Positions 1 to 4,887 of a stretch of 6,692 bases of DNA are shown piece by piece (positions within the stretch are counted from its first letter, which is position 1; every line of letters begins with the position of its first letter). A program made the translations under genes and the position numbers. This DNA is from Lachnospiraceae bacterium. Lineage in GTDB: Bacteria; Bacillota_A; Clostridia; Lachnospirales; Lachnospiraceae. A model generated the notes under the pieces. The model was not told where the DNA came from. It did not search any database and saw only the letters and a list, made by a program, of their open reading frames with translations. The stretch spans positions 1 through 6,692 of the forward strand of contig JAFUEG010000384.1 of the NCBI GenBank assembly GCA_017464045.1. Reading direction: 5' to 3'.

Positions 1-318
1 GGACTGTGTTTTCTGTTGGTTGGCAGAATGGGTAGAGAGATTATAAAAAGAGAAGACAGAATATATAAAATGATTTTTAAGATTATGCTCTATGGTGGTC
101 TGATTATTACAAGTCTTGAATTTGCAACCGGCGTAATAGTTAACATAATATTTGACATGAATGTGTGGAGCTATTCCGGATTAAAATATAATCTGTATGG
201 GCAGATAAGTCTTCTGTATTCGCTTCTCTGGTCATTGCTTAGTCTTGTGTGCGTTTACCTTGAGGGTATGATAAGAAAATTTATTTTTGAAACAAAAAAC
301 AAGCCAAGCCTGAAATGA
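1..318 (+). CDS. C-terminal part of a CmpB-type (PF06541/COG4905-like) integral membrane protein
   Basis: The reading frame is open from the first base of the window, so the gene starts upstream and only about 105 C-terminal residues are visible. A TTG at 16 and ATGs at 28 and 70 are in frame, but none has a convincing ribosome binding site. The visible part has two or more hydrophobic segments, including one ending in LEFATGVIVNIIF and another covering LLYSLLWSLLSLVCVYL. Between them is a WSYSGLKYNLYGQ stretch. The pattern 'E-[FY]-x-TG ... W-x-YS ... N-x-x-G-x-I-x-L ... S-L-L-W' matches what I remember of the family named 'putative ABC-transporter type IV' (PF06541), whose function is not established. 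The short tail after the last membrane segment is basic. The last five codons and the stop are built into a hairpin terminator. Confidence 0.7.
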   Translation, partial: GLCFLLVGRMGREIIKREDRIYKMIFKIMLYGGLIITSLEFATGVIVNIIFDMNVWSYSGLKYNLYGQISLLYSLLWSLLSLVCVYLEGMIRKFIFETKNKPSLK

Positions 319-330
319 CAGGCTTGGCTT
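301..330. terminator. Bidirectional intrinsic terminator between convergent genes
   Basis: A perfect 12-bp stem (AAGCCAAGCCTG at 301-312 pairing with CAGGCTTGGCTT at 319-330) encloses a 6-nt loop at 313-318. Read on the minus strand, the stem is followed by GTTTTTTGTTT, a strong U-tract, so it should end the leftward 77-residue gene well. Read on the plus strand, the following bases (ATGTATTTTATT) are a weaker U-rich run that can still serve the upstream membrane-protein gene. The TGA stop of that gene is the last three bases of the loop. Confidence 0.88.
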
Positions 331-354
331 ATGTATTTTATTAATTTATAATAA

Positions 355-588
355 CTATGGTTCTAATGGTGTCATCTTGAGTCCCTTATACATCTTCGTG
401 TATAAACTCTTCTCATCCTGATAAAGCATATATCCGCGAGCTCCGTCTTTTACCACATAAGCATACTTGTTTTTCTGAACATTCATATACAAAACCTCAT
501 CCACGTTTAACTCTTTGGCTTTAGCCTTAGCAGTGTACACGTTGAGCGGCTCTAATTTGAACTTTTTTACAGCCTGATCCACTGTCAT
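355..588 (-). CDS. Small orphan protein of 77 residues, function unknown
   Basis: I do not recognise this protein. It reads MTVDQAVKKFKLEPLNVYTA at its N-terminus. It is lysine- and tyrosine-rich and probably basic, with no signal peptide, no membrane segment and no cysteine. The first half looks helical, and the second half (about residues 32-67, with YAYVVKDGARGYMLYQDEKS) looks like short beta strands with a G-A-R-G turn. It is likely a real gene: it has a perfect AGGAGG site (597-602, minus strand) 8 nt before the ATG, a good sigma-A promoter about 100 nt upstream, and a strong terminator 24 nt after its TAG stop. It stands alone and diverges from queH. Codon use resembles the neighbours. 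A small regulatory or nucleic-acid-binding protein is possible from size and charge, but that is a guess. Confidence 0.8.
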   Translation of the reverse strand: MTVDQAVKKFKLEPLNVYTAKAKAKELNVDEVLYMNVQKNKYAYVVKDGARGYMLYQDEKSLYTKMYKGLKMTPLEP

Positions 589-623
589 TGTAATTACCTC
601 CTATTGAAAATGGATTTTAATAC

Positions 624-652
624 TTGATAAGAATTATACAAATGAATATAAT
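624..652 (+). promoter_or_regulatory. Sigma-A promoter candidate for queH
   Basis: A TTGATA box at 624-629 is separated by exactly 17 nt from a consensus TATAAT at 647-652. Transcription would start near 658-660 and leave an AT-rich leader of about 120 nt before queH. I see no riboswitch-like structure in that leader. The leader runs through the opposing promoter at 689-717. Confidence 0.6.
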
Positions 653-688
653 TGTTATTAAATACCACTATCCTTATTTCCTAAGAAT

Positions 689-717
689 AGTATATTGTAT
701 ATTAATTACAAAGTCAA
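689..717 (-). promoter_or_regulatory. Sigma-A promoter candidate for the 77-residue gene
   Basis: On the minus strand, TTGACT (712-717) lies 17 nt before TATACT (689-694); both boxes match consensus at five of six positions. The predicted start near 682 gives a leader of about 94 nt before the ATG at 588. The 17-nt spacer (695-711) is itself flanked by TTGTA and TACAA in inverted orientation, so a repressor could sit exactly between the boxes. A second, weaker minus-strand candidate is TTAATA (656-661) with TATAAT (633-638), also 17 nt apart. Confidence 0.6.
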
Positions 718-777
718 TTCAAAAATGCAAATAAAAATGAAAAAAATATAAAAAATAATAAAAATCAGAGGAAAAAT

Positions 778-1350
778 ATGGAAAAAGAAAAATTACTGCT
801 TCATGCCTGCTGTGCTCCATGCAGCTCACACGTGCTTGAGTTTCTTGAAAATCAATATGAAATAACGGTTTTTTATTATAATCCCAATATTACCGAACAC
901 GATGAATATGAGAAAAGAGTTAATGAGATAAAAAGGTTTATAAATGAAGCACCATTTGCAAGAAATGTAAAAATAATTGAAGGAAAATACAATCCGGAAG
1001 CTTTTTGGGAGATTTCCAAGGGGTTAGAAGATGAACCGGAGAGGGGTGCAAGATGCTATAAGTGTTATGAACTCAGGATGAGAGAGGCTGCAAGATATGC
1101 CAAGGAGAATGATTTTGATTTATTTACCACCACATTATCTATCAGTCCTCATAAAAATGCTGAATGGTTAAATGAAATAGGTGCAAGGCTTTCAAAAGAA
1201 CTTGATATTGATTATATGTACAGCGATTTTAAGAAAAAAAACGGCTATGCGAGGTCTATCCTGTTATCCAAAGAATATAACCTTTACAGACAAAATTATT
1301 GTGGCTGCATATTCAGTAAAAATCAGAGAGAAAATGGACATGACAGATAA
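778..1350 (+). CDS. queH: Epoxyqueuosine reductase QueH
   Basis: QueH (formerly DUF208) carries out the last step of queuosine synthesis, reducing epoxyqueuosine to queuosine at the wobble position of tRNAs with GUN anticodons. It replaces the unrelated, cobalamin-dependent QueG. The 190-residue length fits the family. All hallmark motifs are present: HACCAPCSS near the N-terminus (Cys11, Cys12, Cys15), RCYKCYELRM (Cys93, Cys96), the TTTLSISPHK motif (residues 117-126), FKKKNGYARS, and the C-terminal YRQNYCGCIFS (Cys175, Cys177). The cysteines are those known in the family to hold an iron-sulfur cluster and to serve redox chemistry; exact assignments are not made here. The start is supported by AGAGGA at 767-772, 5 nt before the ATG. 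The gene looks monocistronic: it converges on the XRE pair and no other queuosine gene is visible, so the precursor steps or salvage must be encoded elsewhere. Confidence 0.95.
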   Translation: MEKEKLLLHACCAPCSSHVLEFLENQYEITVFYYNPNITEHDEYEKRVNEIKRFINEAPFARNVKIIEGKYNPEAFWEISKGLEDEPERGARCYKCYELRMREAARYAKENDFDLFTTTLSISPHKNAEWLNEIGARLSKELDIDYMYSDFKKKNGYARSILLSKEYNLYRQNYCGCIFSKNQRENGHDR

Positions 1351-1412
1351 TTGCTTCAGGTAAAAATAACTTGTAGATACTTAATTTATATAGTAAAATA
1401 ATTAATAGTATT

Positions 1413-1778
1413 TTAGAAAAAAGATTTGATAAGAGTATTTACCAATTCTTTTTGCTGTTTGTTAAGTTGATTATAATTGTATAATAATTGCTGATCCTGT
1501 GGCGTAAGAGTGTCGCTGCCATAGCATCTGAAATTTTTATACTGTGGGTCCGTTTCCCATTTGTTTTTTGGAATAAAAGAACACAATAGTTCCATAGGGT
1601 TAATCTGATAAAACTTAGAGATGTTTAATATTGTTTCAACGGACGGCATCCTGCCGGCAGCCTCATAAAATGCGTATGAGGTTCGGGATATTTTTAATGC
1701 ATCTGCGACTTCATATTGTGTGAGTCCCGCATTTTCCCGCTTTTGTTTGAGCAGACTGGCAAATTTTTTATTTTGCAT
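1413..1778 (-). CDS. XRE-family HTH transcriptional regulator (downstream member of a tandem pair)
   Basis: This is a 121-residue cytoplasmic DNA-binding protein. Residues 6-65 form a Cro/C1-type helix-turn-helix, with LTQ at 19-21, the recognition-helix region ISRTSYAFYE at 30-39 and the usual R-x-P turn (Arg43, Pro45). A linker containing a Trp and the pair Cys66/Cys84 leads to a C-terminal helical segment (residues about 91-121, pattern LTPQDQQLLYNYNQLNKQQK), which resembles the dimerising tail of small regulators. It is the second gene of a leftward pair. Its ATG overlaps the end of the upstream regulator by 11 nt, and an AAGGGG site at 1786-1791 lies inside that upstream gene, so translation is probably coupled. 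It converges on queH with a 62-bp gap and no convincing terminator. The target is unknown; autoregulation is the default expectation for this class. Confidence 0.88.
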   Translation of the reverse strand: MQNKKFASLLKQKRENAGLTQYEVADALKISRTSYAFYEAAGRMPSVETILNISKFYQINPMELLCSFIPKNKWETDPQYKNFRCYGSDTLTPQDQQLLYNYNQLNKQQKELVNTLIKSFF

Positions 1779-2133
1779 TATTATTCCCCTTTTCTGATTT
1801 ATTAGGAAGCATATTATCTAAAAGATGAAATCTTTCTGATAATGACAGATTGGAGTAAATATTAATAAGAGATGAATATTCTTCAATGGGAATATCGCTT
1901 TCTCTTCTTATACTATGCGTATTTATGGCAGATTCCATAAAATATATAAAAAGGTTTGCATCTAATATAATTGACAGAGATGCCAGAGTATCCGGATCCG
2001 GAACACGTATACCTTGTTCGTAATTGCAATATGCCTGTCGGGATATACCCAGCATTTTCGATACATCTAACTGTGTTAAATTACGGTGTTTGCGGATTCT
2101 TTTAAGATGTAAACCGAAGTTATTGTATGACAT
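1768..2133 (-). CDS. XRE-family HTH transcriptional regulator (upstream member of a tandem pair)
   Basis: This is a 121-residue Cro/C1-type regulator starting MSYNNFGLHLKRIRK. The HTH covers residues 6-65, with LTQ at 19-21, ISRQAYCNYE at 30-39, and Arg43 and Pro45. The C-terminal part (from about residue 81, IPIEEYSSLINIYSNLSLSE) is helical like that of its partner. A longer frame could begin at 2211, but the start at 2133 is preferred because an ideal GGAGGTGA site sits 8 nt upstream and the HTH then begins at the usual distance from the N-terminus. With this start both regulators have exactly the same length and align without gaps over residues 1-46 (about 18 identities), which suggests an old tandem duplication. 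It diverges from thyA across 111 bp, so it is well placed to bind near both promoters, but no target can be shown from sequence alone. Confidence 0.88.
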   Translation of the reverse strand: MSYNNFGLHLKRIRKHRNLTQLDVSKMLGISRQAYCNYEQGIRVPDPDTLASLSIILDANLFIYFMESAINTHSIRRESDIPIEEYSSLINIYSNLSLSERFHLLDNMLPNKSEKGNNNAK

Positions 2134-2141
2134 GGTGAAAG

Positions 2142-2149
2142 TCACCTCC
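2142..2149 (-). promoter_or_regulatory. Ribosome binding site fixing the start of the upstream XRE gene
   Basis: On the minus strand the sequence reads GGAGGTGA, followed by 8 nt and ATG at 2133-2131. This near-perfect complement to the 16S 3' end decides in favour of the 121-residue form. The longer in-frame form starting at 2211 would put this site inside the coding region, and the 26 extra residues it adds do not look like part of the HTH family. Confidence 0.85.
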
Positions 2150-2161
2150 GTATTACATAGA

Positions 2162-2189
2162 ATGGTAGCATATTTATATAAATTTTCAA
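2162..2189 (-). promoter_or_regulatory. Promoter candidate for the XRE pair, with a palindrome in its spacer
   Basis: On the minus strand, TTGAAA (2184-2189) is followed after 16 nt by TACCAT (2162-2167). TGC precedes that box and gives an extended -10 (TGCTACCAT). The spacer holds a perfect 12-bp palindrome, ATTTATATAAAT, at 2172-2183, immediately next to the -35 box. The transcript would start roughly 20 nt or less before the GGAGGTGA site, giving a short leader. The -10 hexamer is weak, so the call depends on the extended element. Confidence 0.4.
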
Positions 2190-2190
2190 A

Positions 2191-2209
2191 GGATAATTTT
2201 GTTGTATCC
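2191..2209. promoter_or_regulatory. Dyad GGATA-N9-TATCC in the XRE/thyA divergent gap
   Basis: GGATA at 2191-2195 is repeated in inverted orientation as TATCC at 2205-2209, with 9 nt between. The two half-sites are 14 bp apart centre to centre. They lie just upstream of the XRE promoter candidate and 36 bp before thyA, where an operator would be expected. A 5-bp arm can occur by chance in such AT-rich DNA. Confidence 0.3.
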
Positions 2210-2244
2210 AAAGGTTAAAAAAATTAAATGAAAGGGATAAAAAA

Positions 2245-3075
2245 ATGAGTAAAGCAGACGATTTATTTATCAAAATGTGTAAAGATATTATTGAAAACGG
2301 GTACAGTACTGAGGGCGAGAAGGTCAGACCTAAATGGGAAGATGGCACCTATGCCTATACTATAAAACGCTTTGGAGTAGTAAACAGATATAATCTTGCT
2401 GAGGAATTTCCTGCCATTACATTAAGAAAGACATATATTAAATCGGCAGTTGATGAGATGCTTTGGATATGGCAGAAAAAATCTAACAATGTCAACGATT
2501 TAAAAAGTCATATATGGGATGCATGGGCTGATGAAGACGGTTCAATAGGCAAGGCATATGGATATCAGATGGGTGTAAAGCACAAATATAAAGAAGGAAT
2601 GATGGATCAGGTGGACAGGGTTATATATGATTTGAAAAATAATCCTTACAGCAGAAGGATAATGACGAATTTATATGTACATCAGGATCTTAGTGAGATG
2701 AATTTATATCCTTGTGCATACAGTGTTACTTTCAATGTTACGGGGGACAGGCTTAATGCTATTTTGAATCAGCGTTCACAAGATGTTCTGGCAGCAAATA
2801 ACTGGAATGTAGTTCAATATGCTGTACTTGTTTATATGATGGCGCAAGTGACAGGCTTTAAACCGGGAGAATTGGTGCATGTTATAGCGGATGCACATAT
2901 CTACGACAGACACATTGATATAGTCAAAGAGCTTATAGCAAGACCTGTATATCCGGCACCAAAATTTACGCTTAATCCCGATATAAAGGATTTCTATGAT
3001 TTCACCACTGATGATATAACTATCGAGGATTATAAGACCGGTCCTCAGATAGAGAATATACCGATTGCAGTATAG
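2245..3075 (+). CDS. thyA: Thymidylate synthase ThyA (folate-dependent)
   Basis: ThyA converts dUMP and 5,10-methylene-tetrahydrofolate to dTMP and dihydrofolate in the cytoplasm. The 276-residue length is normal. Visible family features are Arg28 in the N-terminal phosphate-binding region, Glu71 and Trp74 in DEMLWIWQ, the arginine pair Arg137-Arg138 (NPYSRR), the catalytic Cys157 in YPCAYS, QRSQD at 176-180, Asn188, DAHIY at 216-220 and the C-terminal KDFYDFTTDD. WIWQKKSNNVNDL and the tail resemble the Bacillus subtilis ThyA / phage phi3T branch as I remember it. Two active-site neighbours differ from the E. coli type: the residue after the catalytic Cys is Ala rather than His, and the usual LGLPFN is replaced by AANNWN. 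The start has AAAGGGA at 2231-2237. It is followed 61 bp later by a DHFR gene, with no terminator between, so the two are probably co-transcribed. Confidence 0.95.
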   Translation: MSKADDLFIKMCKDIIENGYSTEGEKVRPKWEDGTYAYTIKRFGVVNRYNLAEEFPAITLRKTYIKSAVDEMLWIWQKKSNNVNDLKSHIWDAWADEDGSIGKAYGYQMGVKHKYKEGMMDQVDRVIYDLKNNPYSRRIMTNLYVHQDLSEMNLYPCAYSVTFNVTGDRLNAILNQRSQDVLAANNWNVVQYAVLVYMMAQVTGFKPGELVHVIADAHIYDRHIDIVKELIARPVYPAPKFTLNPDIKDFYDFTTDDITIEDYKTGPQIENIPIAV

Positions 3076-3136
3076 TGTGTAGCAGTTGTTTAACACATAG
3101 TAAGTTTTATAGTTTAGAACAAAGAGAGGGTACAAG

Positions 3137-3640
3137 ATGGATTTGATAGTTGCGGTAGATAATAATTGGGCGATAGGCAGCAAGGGTGATTTGCTGGTGT
3201 CAATACCTGAGGATCATAAGTTCTTCAGGAATATAACGATGGGAGGAGTGGTCATACTCGGAAGAAAAACTCTTGCTACTTTTCCGAATGGACTGCCTCT
3301 TAAAGGCAGGGATAATATAATATTTTCCCGAAATACGAACTACAAGGTTGACGGGGCTGTTGTCGTACATTCCAAGGATGAACTTTTTGAATGTCTCAAG
3401 GGATATAAGGACAGGGACATATTTGTAATAGGAGGCGGAAGTATATATGAGATGCTGCTCGATTATTGTAAGTATGCACATGTGACTAAGATTGATTATA
3501 ATTACGAAGCAGATACATATTTCCCTAATCTTGATAAGATGGACAACTGGAGAGTTGTTGCAGACAGTGAGGAACATACATATTTCAGTGTTGAATACTA
3601 TTTTTATAAATACGAGAACATAAGTCCTAAGGAATTTTAA
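3137..3640 (+). CDS. folA: Dihydrofolate reductase
   Basis: DHFR reduces dihydrofolate to tetrahydrofolate with NADPH and so recycles the product of ThyA encoded just upstream. At 167 residues it is full length. Motifs in order: WAIG at 11-14; the active-site acid Asp26 in SIPEDHKFFR; GRKT at 42-45 and FP at 49-50; Arg58 in LKGRDN; the nucleotide-binding IGGGSIY at 98-104; and EADTYFP at 124-130. The usual LPW before the catalytic acid is replaced by LLVSIP, putting Val21 where E. coli has Trp22; I recall this variant in clostridial DHFRs. The start has AGAGAGGG at 3123-3130, 6 nt before the ATG. The enzyme is the target of trimethoprim, and changes around the active site can affect drug sensitivity, but nothing here lets me say whether this one is sensitive. 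Confidence 0.94.
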   Translation: MDLIVAVDNNWAIGSKGDLLVSIPEDHKFFRNITMGGVVILGRKTLATFPNGLPLKGRDNIIFSRNTNYKVDGAVVVHSKDELFECLKGYKDRDIFVIGGGSIYEMLLDYCKYAHVTKIDYNYEADTYFPNLDKMDNWRVVADSEEHTYFSVEYYFYKYENISPKEF

Positions 3641-3675
3641 TAGTAACATTGAAAAAAATTGTGTAAAATAAACAA

Positions 3676-3696
3676 AAATACTTTTAAAAAGTATTT
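3676..3696. repeat. Perfect 21-bp dyad overlapping the -35 region
   Basis: AAATACTTTT at 3676-3685 is repeated in perfect inverted orientation as AAAAGTATTT at 3687-3696, with one base at the centre. It covers the place where the -35 box of the next promoter would lie, which suits a repressor operator. As RNA it would be an AT-only hairpin followed by ATATGTGATAT rather than a U-tract, so a terminator role for the DHFR gene is less likely but not excluded. Confidence 0.5.
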
Positions 3697-3710
3697 ATAT
3701 GTGATATAAT
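3682..3710 (+). promoter_or_regulatory. Extended -10 promoter for the YbjQ/TPR unit
   Basis: TGATATAAT at 3702-3710 is a perfect extended -10 element (TG, one base, TATAAT). The -35 position 17 nt upstream (3682-3687) reads TTTTAA, a poor match, as is typical when an extended -10 is present. Transcription would start near 3717, about 40 nt before the ATG at 3758. Confidence 0.65.
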
Positions 3711-3757
3711 TTTACGAGGATTTTTTATTATCATTATATTCAGGGAGGTATTCTATT

Positions 3758-4855
3758 ATGGCAGATATATTGGTTACGACGGGTTCGGTTATTGAGGGGT
3801 ATGAAATTACGGAGTATTTGGGATTTGTTAGTGGAGAGACAGTTTTAGGCTCTAATTTTCTGAAAGGCTTCGTGGCAGGTGTTACCGAAGCGTCTGACTC
3901 TGAAAGTGAAAAACTCACAGCCAATCTTGAACAGGTAAACGGCATAGCTTTGGAGAAGTTAAAGAGAGTAGCTTCTAAGAAAGGTGCGGATGCTATAGTA
4001 GGTCTGCAGCTTAATTATACACAGTTTGCAAATTATTCAGTAGGAACAATTGCAACCGGAACAGCGGTAAAACTTGTTAAGAAGGAGACAAGCGAACAGA
4101 TTGTTTCTAAGGATTTATATGTAACAAATTACTATAACAGACTTGTACCAAGACCGGTTAAGGTATTATTAAACGGAAACAGCAAAGGTGTGACAATATC
4201 GGCATGGTTTTATAATTACAATATGGATGACATCAGGGCAATCCGGGCAGATGTTGAGCTGACCAACCTTTATGAAGAGAAGTTGTTACTTAAAAACCTT
4301 GACTTTGTATTCGAAAAAGGAAATATAACTCAGATAGAATCAAATGAAATTGAATGTAAACTTCCGGCTAAGGACATATTATTGATAAAAGATTCAAAAG
4401 TTACAATATCAAAATATGTTACAAGCAGAGGCGTATTTGCTGTAAATGATTTGCCGGTTAATGTTACAATGCCTATGCACAGGCTTATTGCTCTTAAGGA
4501 GAAGAGAGGTATAGACGCAGTAGAGAAATATAAGACTGACGGTATGATATGGACCTGTAACTGTGGATATGTTAATGAAGCGGGTGCTGATGAGTGTATG
4601 ATTTGTTCACGTAAGCAGGAAGATATGAAGAGTACATCCAAGTTCAATCCTGATGAAATGATTGCAAAGATGCAGACAAAAGAATATGTAATAGAAATAA
4701 AGGATGTTCTTATGGAATACATAAAGGAAATCGACAGTGAATACAGAATGGAACTTCTGGAAATTATGGAATCCGGATTACAGTATGAAAAAACAAGAGG
4801 TAATATGAAGGATACCGTTATTGAAAAAGTTGAAAAGGTATTTGAAGGTCATTAA
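3758..4855 (+). CDS. YbjQ/UPF0145-domain protein with C-terminal zinc ribbon
   Basis: Residues 1 to about 107 form a complete YbjQ/UPF0145 (PF01906) domain. It begins ILVTTGSVIEGYEITEYLG and contains GETVLGSNF, the RVASKKGADAIVGL helix-strand segment and a closing GTAVKLV. Stand-alone members are only about 100-110 residues, so this is a fusion more than three times that size. Residues about 130-235 look beta-rich (KVLLNGNSKGVTISAWFYNY; DVELTNLYEEKLLLKNLDF) and I cannot name them. Residues 265-285 are a compact four-cysteine ribbon, W-T-C267-N-C269-G...C280-x2-C283, likely binding one zinc. The tail (about 297-365) is helical and charged. There is no signal peptide or membrane segment. The start has GGGAGGT at 3743-3749. 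It leads a rightward unit with the TPR/acidic gene 32 nt downstream and no terminator between. YbjQ's biochemical role is not settled, so no function is assigned. Confidence 0.85.
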   Translation: MADILVTTGSVIEGYEITEYLGFVSGETVLGSNFLKGFVAGVTEASDSESEKLTANLEQVNGIALEKLKRVASKKGADAIVGLQLNYTQFANYSVGTIATGTAVKLVKKETSEQIVSKDLYVTNYYNRLVPRPVKVLLNGNSKGVTISAWFYNYNMDDIRAIRADVELTNLYEEKLLLKNLDFVFEKGNITQIESNEIECKLPAKDILLIKDSKVTISKYVTSRGVFAVNDLPVNVTMPMHRLIALKEKRGIDAVEKYKTDGMIWTCNCGYVNEAGADECMICSRKQEDMKSTSKFNPDEMIAKMQTKEYVIEIKDVLMEYIKEIDSEYRMELLEIMESGLQYEKTRGNMKDTVIEKVEKVFEGH

Positions 4856-4873
4856 ATAAAAGAGATTATGTTT

Positions 4874-4880
4874 GGGGTGA
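4874..4880 (+). promoter_or_regulatory. Ribosome binding site for the TPR/acidic gene
   Basis: GGGGTGA ends 7 nt before the ATG at 4888 and so supports that start over the in-frame ATG at 4906, which has no Shine-Dalgarno-like sequence in front of it. The site lies in the 32-nt spacer after the YbjQ gene, consistent with translation from a shared transcript. Confidence 0.7.
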
Positions 4881-4887
4881 GATTTTA

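Noticed and set aside
659..777. Possible preQ1 riboswitch before queH
   Set aside because: The leader is almost pure A/T without a GC stem or the cytosine-rich loop typical of preQ1-I aptamers. Also, queH acts after preQ1, so such control would not be required.
1394..1415. Hairpin TAAAATA / TATTTTA between queH and the XRE gene as a terminator
   Set aside because: The stem is only 7 A-T pairs with an 8-nt loop and no U-tract on either strand. It is too weak to call as a terminator; where these converging transcripts end is unclear.
2134..2211. N-terminal extension of the upstream XRE regulator (start at 2211)
   Set aside because: The longer form has no ribosome binding site, would include an ideal GGAGGTGA within its coding region, and adds 26 residues that do not fit the family.
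3076..3136. TGTGT / ACACA inverted pair in the thyA-DHFR gap as a terminator or attenuator
   Set aside because: The arms are 5 bp and there is no following U-tract; the genes are more simply read as one transcript.
3200..3649. 149-codon minus-strand open frame opposite the DHFR gene
   Set aside because: The plus strand encodes an unmistakable DHFR in the same place, and the minus frame shows no family features.
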